Origin: Moringa oleifera
Lineage: Eukaryota > Streptophyta > Magnoliopsida > Brassicales > Moringaceae
NCBI GenBank assembly: GCA_021397835.1
Contig: JAJFZO010000747.1
Coordinates: 3,474,501 to 3,538,500 of the forward strand
Direction: 5' to 3'
Length of the DNA: 64,000 nt
Numbering within the stretch: position 1 is the first letter of the stretch; the number at the start of each line of letters is the position of its first letter. The notes beneath the pieces were generated by a model. It was not told where the DNA came from. It saw only the letters and a program-made list of their open reading frames with translations, and ran no database searches. The position numbers were made by a program, and so were the translations under genes. This document shows, piece by piece, positions 25,201-35,638 of the stretch.

Positions 25201-27080
25201 TTTTTTTTGAAAAAAAAGAATTTTCTGATTACCCTAAAAATTACAAAATTTTTGCAGAGAAAGTATTTTTCTTTTTTTTTTGATTTACTTATAAGCATAT
25301 TATTCAACAAATTAATTCAATTTTTTTTTCCTTATTTGATTTTTCTTTCCTAAAAAAAAAACTCCAATGGGAGAATAATAATTGAATGGAATTAAATTTC
25401 TCCTTTTGCACAAAAGCTTATTATATGGGATGAATAAAGGGTCCCACAATATAAATTAAATACTTTTGACTGAAATTTCAAAAATGACACTGTTAATTCT
25501 TGGTTGATTTATTGCTTTCTGTTTGCAGTTGAACGACTACTAGTCTTATAATCATAATTGGTGTAATTATGGGGTCTTGTTGGGGAGTTTAAATGATTGC
25601 ATAATTATTATTTATATCATAACAAGTGGGATTAAAATTAGATACTCAAAATATCAACTTAACCCTTTTATGGAATTAATTAAATGAAAAAGAAAAATAA
25701 TTATAAATAGTCACTTTTGCCCATACATTGTAATAAAATGAATTTTTTTGTACTTTTTTTGATAAATAATTAATCTTTTAAGTAAAATACTTTGATATAT
25801 GACACCAAAATTTTTTTTCTAATTAAGTGAAAAGGCCAATATTAATAGGCTTAACTTCAATTACAAGTCAATTATACCACCAGACGAACCCTGATATTTA
25901 AAAAATGATAAGTCAAACTTTATGCTATTATTTTGGATTAAATTAAATTTTATTAAAAAATTAAAAAAATTAAATTAAAGATCTTATATAACAAATTTTA
26001 ATTTAATTTTTTTAATTTATAAAAAAATATTTAAACTACATTAAAATTTTAGAATTTTTATGAGAAGCAAAAATATTTTTAAAAAATTTATAATACAAAA
26101 ATTTTAAAAATAATTTTTGAATAAAAATTATTTATATTTTACAAATGAATTAAAAATAGAGTGTAAAATTTATTTTAATTATTTTTTAAATATTTCAACT
26201 GCAAAAACATTCATAATTTTTTAAAACTATTTGAACGATGTTTAATGTGATTCAAATTAATATTTCAAAGTTTATTTCATTAATTTTTAAGTATTAAAAT
26301 TTATTTGATAATATAGAATATAATTAAAGATTTTACACAATTTTTATCCTTAATTTTATTTAAACAAATATAATGTTACTTTTGATTTGTGTAATGTTGT
26401 AGATATTATTTATTTTAGAGTATCATAAAATATTTCATGAGTTTTATAAAATTTTAAAAGTTAAGTTCTCATATATTAGTTATATGATATTAATTATATA
26501 TAATTTAAAATAAATATAAAAAATATGTAGAAATAAATTTATTTTTTATTTTAAATTCCAATGTCTTCATTGGATCAATTTCATGTTTGACTTAAATTAA
26601 ACATTAATTTCAATGACAATAGAAATATAAGAATATTTTTACTATTAAAATACTTCAACAATTTAAAAAATTATACATCTAATTTAAGTTCATCATTTAA
26701 ATTTGAAAATTTTTTAATTCATAAGCTATATATTTATAAATTTTTAAAATTTTAATAATGTAATTTTAATATATATATATATATTATTAGTACTAAAAAA
26801 TTAATTTTTTACGATAATATGATTTTTTTTTTGTTATTTATATAAATTCATAAGTTAAAATTTATTGCATAGGATTTTTAATTTAAATAATTTTATTAAA
26901 AATTTAAAATATTTTTTAAATCTAGTTAAATTAAAAAATTTTTAAATCAAAATTTATTATACAAAATCTCAGTTTAAATAATTTAATAAAAACTAATGTC
27001 ATAATTTAAATTAAATCAAATTCAAACATCAAATGAATAGATGATGAAATTGATTTGTGTCATTTAAATGGGATATTGTT

Positions 27081-27106
27081 AAATAATAATAATAATAATA
27101 ATAATC
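27081..27106. repeat. AAT microsatellite
   Basis: About eight AAT units in a row. Confidence 0.85.
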
Positions 27107-27237
27107 AGTAGGTGCCATCACGAAACAATTGGGGATCATGCACATAAGTTCCACTTTGTCTGTTGCCAGCACCATACTACCTACTAATCAAGGCCAACCA
27201 TGTAAGAATGGCCTTATCAAAATTTAATAAACACCTA

Positions 27238-27288
27238 AATTGAATAATGAACTATTGGCAGCTGCTGCCAATAGTTCATTATTCAATT
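27238..27288. repeat. Near-perfect 51-bp palindrome
   Basis: The 25 bases at 27238-27262 are the exact reverse complement of 27264-27288, with a single T between them. The centre is GGCAGC-T-GCTGCC. It lies just before a C-rich stretch (ACCCAAAATGCCCCTCCC). No mismatch in either arm implies recent origin or active homogenisation. It could extrude as a cruciform or, if transcribed, form a stable hairpin. Confidence 0.9.
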
Positions 27289-28235
27289 ACCCAAAATGCC
27301 CCTCCCTGTCCTAATCTGTTAAGCACCTCCTCAACACACATGGCCATAGGATGTGACTGCCCATGACCTTATTGCAGGACATATTAGTTGCATACCCTTT
27401 ACTCCTTTTTTTTTTTTTTAAATATATTGGACTTATCATTATTAATGTAAATAAAATCTTGCGGTATCGAGTAAATGTGTTAATAATTATGTATGTTTTT
27501 CTTATTTTCTCTCGAAACATTTTTCCTATTTTTTACTGTAAGAAATCAATTGAAAGAGACATGTGAATACAAACTTTAAATAAGTATGACAATATTTTAA
27601 GTTTCAAAATTTATATTATTTAATAATTATTTTATTAAATATTATATAAAATATTAATTTTAAAAGATTTTGTTGTAAAAATATATTTAAAATGAAAAAT
27701 ATATCAAATATAATACGAGTCAAAATAATATTATCATCGAACAAAATTTGATATCATCAAATTATGAAACAAAAAGTATGAAATTGTAAAAATTAAATTA
27801 TTATTTTTTAAAAAATCTTAATTTTTTATCTTGATAAATTACTTTTATGTTTTGAGTTAAAATATTTAAAAAATAACTAAAAATGTTTTAGCAAATTAAG
27901 TCATGCCAAGTAACTAGGCTTTGCAACAAATGAGAGGTGGAAAGTGAGTGATTATGATTCTTTCAACATTTAGCTTTACCTAAATATAATAGTCATAAAA
28001 AAAAAGGTTAAGCTTTTACATTATAGTATATAGTTATAAAGTTTATTAAAATTAAATATGAAGAAATAGATAATGAAGTAATAATTAAAAGTGATTATGC
28101 TGGCTATGATTCTATTAAAGAGGTAAGATTAATCATCAATCATGCAAATTTGATCTTAAAATTAGTGCGAATCCATTGAGTTCCATCTCATGTTAACGAA
28201 TCATGAACTAGTAAAAAAATATATATATTTCATGT

Positions 28236-28790
28236 TGTGTTTGTGAGGGTGGGGGATGGGGAGGGTGTCCTAAAGCAAGGTCATGGGGTCATTGAAAATG
28301 ACCTAAACAGAAAAAGGCAATGACACAGGGGTCCAATTGCATTTCTTTCATTTGGGAACATATTATTCCTTTGGGACTTAATCATTGAGAGGGGTCAGCC
28401 ATGAAAGATCCTCAAATACAGCTTACCCAATTACGCAATGTTCCCAATGAGAATCTGTGGCCTGCCCTGGAAGTTAAGGAAAGTGTTGAAAATTAGGGCC
28501 TGAGGTTCCCCAAATTGGGAGACCTAAGAACCTGAAAGGCTGAAACATTTTGGGGGCACTGACCCTACAGCCTTCAAGGACTGAGCTGTATACCCACATG
28601 CTATCCCAAAATCTGAATGTGAGAGAAGCCAAAATGGGATGCAATTATTGGGTAAAAGATTGGGCAAGTTGCCCTTTTGTCAAAAGGAAGTAAATGCAAA
28701 GCTTACATTGCAATGTTTCCCATGCTTTGTAAAACTGGATGATCACTTGCTGATGGTATTTCTGATGCTTTGGAAATCAGGAGATCTCCT
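28236..28790. other. GC-richer island of unknown nature
   Basis: About 550 bp of near-balanced composition between very AT-rich flanks, starting with a G-rich tract (GAGGGTGGGGGATGGGGAGG). All frames carry stops, so it is not an intact exon. It could be a non-coding RNA gene, a distal regulatory block or a relic. I cannot choose among these from the sequence. Confidence 0.35.
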
Positions 28791-29283
28791 GTTGAAGAAA
28801 TTTTGAAGACATATTAACTCGTAAAAATTTATTTAAATTAATATTTATTTATTATATTAATATAATAAATTATAGAAAACAATATTTTTTAAAAAATGTC
28901 AGAACTTGATCAAAATTTTATTTTTTATTTATCACCAAGAATATAGTTCATGTGTCAATGGGGGCTTCTATATTTGAGCAACCATAAACTATATTAGAGT
29001 CTTTTTATGGCAAAGGCTATTTTTTTATCACCAAGATAATTTGATGACTATGCTTGTTGATCCAAATGTTACAAGCCCAAAAATTGGTGTCTATAAAATT
29101 AACGTGACAACAAAAATGGATAGTAATAACAATAAAAATTAAAATAGTGAAGAAAATAAAAAAAATAAGATATCTATAAAATGTGGATGGCCAGACTCAT
29201 GTACCATTGATGATTAATACATAATTTGCAAGATTACGTGATGATTATCAAAGCGAAGTTATGCTCGTGCTTATATTGTGAAG

Positions 29284-29724
29284 TATATAATGGGAAAATT
29301 ATCAATACACTAATTATTCAAAATTATCTTGTTAATGTACACAATTTTCAATTTTATCGTTAGACTTATCAATAAATTAAATTTTAAAATTAAAAATAAT
29401 AAATGAATCAAATAACCAATTTATTCACCTTTTTCTTTTGACAAAGTGTTGAAGAACCTCCTGTCCCCATTTTAGTTGTTATTTTTGTGAGTTAGTTTTA
29501 AACATGAATAATGCACAGAATTATTTTATTATGCAACATAATCATTAATGTATTTGATAATAATAATAATAATAATTTAATTTTTTATTACTTTTTTTTT
29601 ACGATGTTAAGATATTTATTACATACTTGAACAACATAAATTAAAATTTAACTGTTAATAGCAATTAAACTTTACCTATATGGTTTACACAAAATTGTAA
29701 AAATGTATCCATAATATAAACAAA
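29284..29724. repeat. Tandem duplication, copy 1
   Basis: The first of two adjacent copies of a 441-bp unit; its anchor TGGGAAAATTATCAATACAC lies at 29291. The unit includes a patch with CTCCTGTCCCCATTTTAG and an AAT run. The two copies differ at only a few positions. No coding capacity. Confidence 0.9.
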
Positions 29725-30172
29725 TATATAATGGGAAAATTATCAATACACTAATTATTCAAAATTATCTTGTTAATATACACAATTTTCAATTTTATCG
29801 TTAGACTTATCAATAAATTAAATTTTAAAATTAAAAATAATAAATGAATCAAATAACCAATTTATTCACCTTTTTCTTTTGACAAAGTGTTGAAGAACCT
29901 CCTGTCCCCATTTTAGTTGTTATTTTTGTAAGTTAGTTTTAAACATGAATAATGCACGGAATTATTTTATTATGCAATATAATCATTAATGTATTTGATA
30001 ATAATAATAATAATAATTTAATTTTTTATTACTTTTTTTTTTACGATGTTAAGATATTTATTACATACTTGAACAACATAAATTAAAATTTAACTATTAA
30101 TAGCAATTAAACTTTACCTATATGGTTTACGCAAAATTGTAAAAATGTATCCATAATAAAAACAAATTTATA
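29725..30172. repeat. Tandem duplication, copy 2
   Basis: The second copy; the same anchor is at 29732. Differences from copy 1 are single bases (for example GTGAG to GTAAG, GCACAG to GCACGG, TTTACAC to TTTACGC) and one extra T in a T run. A third, much more diverged relative of the first 110 bp lies at about 30905-31015. Confidence 0.9.
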
Positions 30173-32754
30173 TATATTATATTTATTATAATATTAAAAT
30201 GTAAAATTCAATAATATAATATATCATTTATGCAAAATTTGACAATAATATGATTAAATTAATTTATTGATCTCATTTTATATAGTAAAATATTTCATAA
30301 AAAATGTAAAATATTTTTGGGGACATGATTTTTTATTAAAATATTTTTTTATTATAGTTTTTATTTCTGTTATGATTTAAAATTTAAAATTTAAATAAAA
30401 TTAAATAATAAAATTTTAAAATAAAATAAAATATGAAACAAAAACTTGAAAGAACATAAAAAATCTAAATACAAGAATTACAAACCTGTTTAGTGATCAA
30501 TATTATAAAAATTTAATGATGATAAATTTATATTTAAATTATAAATTATTATCGATAAAATTTTTATTATTTTTAAAATTAAATTAATCATTAAAATTAA
30601 ACTTTAAAATATCTTGATAAAAATTATTAAATTGATATAAATAAAATTTATACTAATTTGTAGATAGTACTAAACTTTAAAATTATACAGATAAAGATGA
30701 TCTATATTAATATATTTTTAGAATTTAAAATCATAGTATGAAAATATAACTAATATAATAATTTTTTCTTTAACAAAATATAACTTTATTTGTTGTGAAG
30801 TATGCAAAGTAGTGCATAAAAAATTCAACATTAAAGTCAAACTTATCAAAGCTTCGATAAACAAGAAGTTATGGGATGTTTATATTAAGGATTATACAAT
30901 AAGAAAACTATAATACAACATCCATTCAAAATTATGTTGTTAATATATTCATATTTTTAATATTAAAGTTAAACTTATCAATGAATTAAAGTTTGAAATT
31001 AAAATTAATAACTTATAGTATAAAAGTTATCATAAAAGTAGAGATTTCGAAGTTTAATCGGTTGATAAGTTTTATTTTAAAACTAATATAAATATAATTT
31101 TAAAAGTGAATATTATTTATATCAAAGATGTTAGATTTCTTATTGATGAAGATAATATCACTTTAAATTATATCATTTTGTAAATATTATCTACTTTTCA
31201 AATACTTTTACAATCAAATTTAAATTATTATACGGACAATAATAGTGGATTATCATTATTCTCTCAAGATTATTTGGTTGAAAAAAAATTAAATGAAAAA
31301 GGGAGTTTTATTAAAATAAGATATATAATTTAAAAATCAAAATAAATATGCATAAAAATAAAATATTTCATAGATTGTGGATAACGGGGTTATGACTAAC
31401 CAATACATAGTCATTTTCAAGTTTTTTTCTTTATATATATATAATTTTTAAAATTGTTTGTTCATTTATTTATATTTTTAAATCAAAGTTCTTTAATATT
31501 TATTCATAATTAAAAAAATTAATGGTCAGTCTGATTATGCTGATCTTCCCATCATATCAATAGTTATCGTAAAGTTATTAAAATGCAATTGATTTATGAT
31601 CACTAGTTATTTAATTATTACGTTGTGCTTTTAATGTTACAAAAATTGCATTTTAAAATTAACAACAATATCAATTATATAGTTAATCTAATTATAATCA
31701 AAATATCATATTAAGATTAATTAATAACTTAATAACTGTTTGTCTAAGATTTGTTATTACTTTTTTTAATTAAATAATTAAAAAAATTACACATACATAT
31801 TCCTTAAACTTAATTTAAAAAGAATATAATGTGAACCTTTTTATTTTTGTCGTGGCATAGGGCCACATGTCACACATCACGGGAGTGACATTAGTCACAC
31901 TTTGATATAATAGAGCCGTATTGGAATTTTAAACTGACAAATAAATTAAATAAATATTTTTTAATTTTTTATAAAGTGTGGAATAATTCTTACCCTTATA
32001 AGTGTACTCAATTAATTATTTTTTAAATAAATATGATCAAATTTCAAATACCAAAATTCATATAAAATTAAAAGGATAAATCTCTTGTTTCTTAATTGTT
32101 ATGAAAAAGACTGAGTTTTTGAAGATAAACAAAAAAATTGTATTTTTATTATTAAAATATTTTAAATAAAAATTAATTTATTTATCAAATTTAATTTTTT
32201 ATTCATAAATTTTTAATAATATAAAATTTTAAAAAATATTTGCATTACTGATTAAATGATGGTAAAAAGAAAAATTTCAAACCAGTTATAAACACCCAAA
32301 AAAAAAAGTGTGAATGCGGAAAATATAATTCAATACCCAGATGAGAAGTAACAGGAACAAAGATCGTGAGTAGTGAAATATCAATTTATAATGGACATGA
32401 TAGAGATGAATCATGCTAAGATCAATCAAGCCCTTGGTAGGCAGGGAAGAAAAAGACAGAGTTGAGAATCGGGTGACTATTATTGATCATCCACGTGAAC
32501 CCTCCCTCACACCGACTCGTGTCTCACAGAATCAGCATGTGCAGTAACCAAACAAATGGGCCAATTTTTCCAGATGAAAACAGAAAGAATCCTGTTAGCC
32601 AAACAAAGTAGTTGGATTTAACCTTTTTGACGGAAAATATGGAAGCAGCTTTTGGGATACAAAAAAATAAAGAAAATGCTGATCAAATCTGATCGTTAAT
32701 GAATTCAAGTGGGGAATTCTCTTATTTCTGCCTGTTATCAGGCAATGACAATTG

Positions 32755-34488
32755 CTATTTCTGCTCCAAGTTCGTCTCTGCATTCACCCTGAATTTCTTG
32801 TATATATCACTTTTGTAGAACTTTCGTGTCCTCACCACCAGCATCAACGTAATCAGAGCTCCGAAGAACGCGACAGCCGCCATGATCGAGAAGGACAATC
32901 TGTAACACTGTTTGCCAAGGCAAGTCAGTTCCTTCACTGAAGATCTCGTCATGCCTTTGGCTGCAAGCTGCCTCGATGCCTCTCTGTCGTAGAGCAGGCC
33001 GGCGACCTTCACGTTGAGAACGTACGATCCGAGAGGGCTACCCAGTTGCCCACAATTGAACAACGTCGAGTAATACTTCAGGCCGAAGAGCTCTGATATG
33101 ATTGCGAAGAGCATCGGAAGCTGAGCTCCGAAGGTGAATCCGATGATGATGGATGCAATGTAGACTGAACCAGGGATTGGGAAGGCGATAAGGAGGTGAC
33201 CAGCAGTAGCTAACACGAGAGAAAATGTGAGCATCAATGGCCGAGGGAGTTTGTACTTGACAAGCAGAAATTCAGAGACAAACCCAGCAAACACTCGACC
33301 AAAGTAATTCCATATGCTTACAAGAGACACAAAGGAGCCAACGGTTTTAGTAGGGTAGCCCAGTGATTCACCAATCTGACCCAGGTTGTCCACGGCTGTT
33401 AAGCTCGTGCCTAGCCCACAAAACGTAGCTACAAATATGATTATCATGTCTGTGCTCAGCAGAGCTTGCAGGATCGTGTAGTCTTCTCCTCTGGGTGGAG
33501 GGTCACAAATGGTGAGGAAGCAAGATTTCTGCTTCGGCTCTGGCTCTGCCTCTGCCTCTTCTTGCTTCGTCAATATCTTCGGCTTCTGTTCAGGTTCTTG
33601 TGGCTTGTCGATTGTTACCTGTGTAGGAGGATTCACAGGCTGTTTTTTGAGGTTCCAGAGAACTAACTCTTCCCTGATGGCAATAAAGAGAGGGACAAAG
33701 AGCAGAAAACAGACTAAAGTGGCACTGCCAGCATAGGCCGCCCGTGAGAAGGAAACCATTTTTTGGGCAATCGTCATGGCCATGAGGAACAAAGCCATAA
33801 AGATTGAAACGTAGAGGAAATGGTAAAAGACTCTAAGCTCATTTGGTTGCCTGACAACCTTCAGTGTCCGAATTGTGTAGACAAAAACTACAGATAAAGC
33901 AGCCGGAAGCCAACCGATGAGAAGGATCAGAGACTTCGCATCATCCCCGTAAATGGCCAAGTAAATCTGTGTCATCACAGCTCCACTTAACCCGACAAAA
34001 CCCTTCAACAGGCCCAACATGATCCCTCTGCTTTCGGGGAAGTTCTTGACACAAGTGACTAAAGCTCCTGTGTTAGCGAAGTTCTGGGAATTAGCACCCA
34101 AGCAAATGTACAGGCACATCTGCCAGACCGTCGGCTTGGAGATCTTGCCGGTGACCGCAAGCCAAATCATGAAGTAACCAGCAAAGTTCATGGCGGACCC
34201 AACCAGGAGAACGAACCATGTCGGTGTTACTTCTGCGAGAAGCCCAGATGGGACACCGACATTTGCGCCGAGGTCCTTGAAGAAACCCATCAGATTGAGC
34301 GTTGTTTGGTCATACCCAAGAGTCTTCTTGATCTCTTTGGAGTATGTCCCGAACAGATAAGTCGCACCAGCTCCGGTCATGATCAGAAACGAGGCGAAAA
34401 CAGTGAACCATCTTCCCTGAACCACCTGTACAGCAAAACGGAGAGGCGCCCAGCCTTTATTGCCGTTACCCATTGCCGTCTCACTCAT
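32755..34488 (-). CDS. Nodulin-like / MFS membrane transporter (NFD4-like)
   Basis: An intronless frame of 577 codons. The N-terminal half (about 20-275) is the Nodulin-like domain, from VQGRWFTVFASFLIMTGAGA through LGLLKGFVGLSGAVMTQIYL. An acidic, proline- and lysine-rich cytosolic loop follows (about 280-325, EAEAEPEPKQK). The C-terminal MFS-type half (about 340-555) includes DNLGQIGESLGYP, NYFGRVFAGFVSE, FGAQLPMLFAIISELFGLKYY and the late span MAAVAFFGALITLMLVV. About twelve membrane spans are visible. Family members are thought to be solute transporters of the plasma or organelle membranes, but no substrate can be named. I recall At2g28120 as the Arabidopsis counterpart at the matching position. 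A second possible start is Met6. A broken copy of part of this gene lies inverted just upstream. Confidence 0.92.
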   Translation of the reverse strand: MSETAMGNGNKGWAPLRFAVQVVQGRWFTVFASFLIMTGAGATYLFGTYSKEIKKTLGYDQTTLNLMGFFKDLGANVGVPSGLLAEVTPTWFVLLVGSAMNFAGYFMIWLAVTGKISKPTVWQMCLYICLGANSQNFANTGALVTCVKNFPESRGIMLGLLKGFVGLSGAVMTQIYLAIYGDDAKSLILLIGWLPAALSVVFVYTIRTLKVVRQPNELRVFYHFLYVSIFMALFLMAMTIAQKMVSFSRAAYAGSATLVCFLLFVPLFIAIREELVLWNLKKQPVNPPTQVTIDKPQEPEQKPKILTKQEEAEAEPEPKQKSCFLTICDPPPRGEDYTILQALLSTDMIIIFVATFCGLGTSLTAVDNLGQIGESLGYPTKTVGSFVSLVSIWNYFGRVFAGFVSEFLLVKYKLPRPLMLTFSLVLATAGHLLIAFPIPGSVYIASIIIGFTFGAQLPMLFAIISELFGLKYYSTLFNCGQLGSPLGSYVLNVKVAGLLYDREASRQLAAKGMTRSSVKELTCLGKQCYRLSFSIMAAVAFFGALITLMLVVRTRKFYKSDIYKKFRVNAETNLEQK

Positions 34489-34850
34489 TTCTTATAAGAG
34501 AGGTTTCTTAACGAGAGAGAGCATACAATGAAAAAAGCACAAATGATTTTGTCGGGTTTTCAGATTGGGAGATTAAGGAGCAGAGGCTGAAAGGGCAAAT
34601 TTTGATAGTCTAGAGAGTGAACTATAAATAAAACGAAGGGATGCGATAATATCCATTACAGATAAGGACAAAACTAAGTAAACCTATTTATTATAGATAA
34701 GGGTGAGTTATAAACCCTTGCATCCAGCTAACCTGCCGAAACAGACGGAGGAAAAATCTCCCGTTTGTTACTTTATGAAAGATTTTAGGAAAAAGATCAA
34801 ATTTTGAAGACAAACATAAGAAAAAATTCAAATGTAAACATGAAATTAAA
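34489..34850 (-). promoter_or_regulatory. Promoter region of the Nodulin-like gene
   Basis: The sequence between the gene and the inverted pseudogene. A TATA-like stretch (TTTATTTATAG on the minus strand, about 34622-34632) lies about 135 bp before the start codon. Assignment by position and motif. Confidence 0.4.
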
Positions 34851-35215
34851 ATGTTAACAGCAGAGGACAACCTGAGTCAGATTGGTGAATCACTCGACCA
34901 TCCTACTAAAGCCATTGGCTCCTCTGTGTCTCTTGCAGTAAGCACTTGCTGGGTTTGTCTCTGGATTTCTCCTTGTCGAAGTCCTCATATTTTCTCTCCT
35001 GCTGGCTACTATTGTTCGCCTCCCCATCGTCTTCCCAGTTCCTGGTTCAGTCCCCGTTGCATCCATCACCATAGGCGCTCAGCTTCCGATGCTCTTCGCA
35101 ATCAAATCGAAGCTCTTCGGCCTGAAGTATTATTCCATGTTGTCGAATTTTGCAGGCTAACTGCGAACTCCACATTGAGGAAGTGGCTTGCCTTTTACAA
35201 CGTCTATATCCGTTT
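34851..35215 (+). pseudogene. Inverted fragment of the Nodulin-like gene, broken
   Basis: On the plus strand, pieces match residues about 363-500 of the neighbouring minus-strand gene. First comes an equivalent of LTAVDNLGQIGESLGYPTKT with changes (LTAEDNLSQIGESLDHPTKA). Then, in shifted frames, come counterparts of LLIAFPIPGSVYIASI, FGAQLPMLFAI and SELFGLKYYS, a stop near FNCGQL, and a remnant of VKVAGLLY. A deletion of about 20 bp follows VSL, where the functional gene has SIWNYFGRV. It lacks the first two thirds of the gene and has frameshifts and a stop, so it cannot make a transporter. It lies head to head with the intact copy, about 360 bp from its start codon. Confidence 0.88.
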
Positions 35216-35638
35216 GGTGTAGGTGAGTCACACTACAAGTGTGTTTGAGTCACCCCCTTTAAATGATGCATATTACCGTATAACATAATTTAACAAAGAA
35301 ACTAAAACAAAATAAAGTAATTTGCTTTGATATATACTCCACTTCATAATGAAATCATCTGTATTAGATCAAGAAAAATGTATCTTATATGAGATTAAGT
35401 GATCATATAATAAAATTAATTAAATACTTGCCCAAATGACAAGATTGCTAGGATCGGGTCATTTGTCGGACCCGGTGTGGTGCGGTGGACCCTTGCATTG
35501 GTTTGCTTCCCAAGCTTTTTGGAAGTGTTTCCAAGTTCGCGCTTCCAAGTTCACTTGTCAAAATTTGGGACCAGAGGGTGGAAGAGGAAACAACTGAGAG
35601 TCAAGAAGAGAGTGTTTTTCAGGGGGAGCCAGAGAAAT
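35216..35638 (+). promoter_or_regulatory. Promoter and 5' UTR of the 11-exon gene
   Basis: AT-rich to about 35430, then more balanced. The frame of exon 1 stays open back to 35477 but contains no earlier ATG, so this part is read as 5' UTR. No TATA box was fixed. Confidence 0.35.

Larger units (their letters stand above)
22261..32754. other. Long AT-rich intergenic region
   Basis: About 10.5 kb without a recognisable protein gene. It contains homopolymer T runs (near 22960, 24040 and 25270), AT-rich repeat-family copies (26040-27010), a near-perfect palindrome (27238-27288), a GC-richer island (28236-28790) and a recent 441-bp tandem duplication (29291-30172). The last 400 bp are probably 3' UTR of the Nodulin-like gene. 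Open frames here (23912-24199, 25074-25283, 27311-27566) are low-complexity or unrecognisable. Confidence 0.55.

Noticed and set aside
28668..28695. A miR399-like sequence (reverse complement near TGACAAAAGGGCAACTTGCC)
   Set aside because: Too many differences from the known miRNA and no convincing stem-loop partner nearby.
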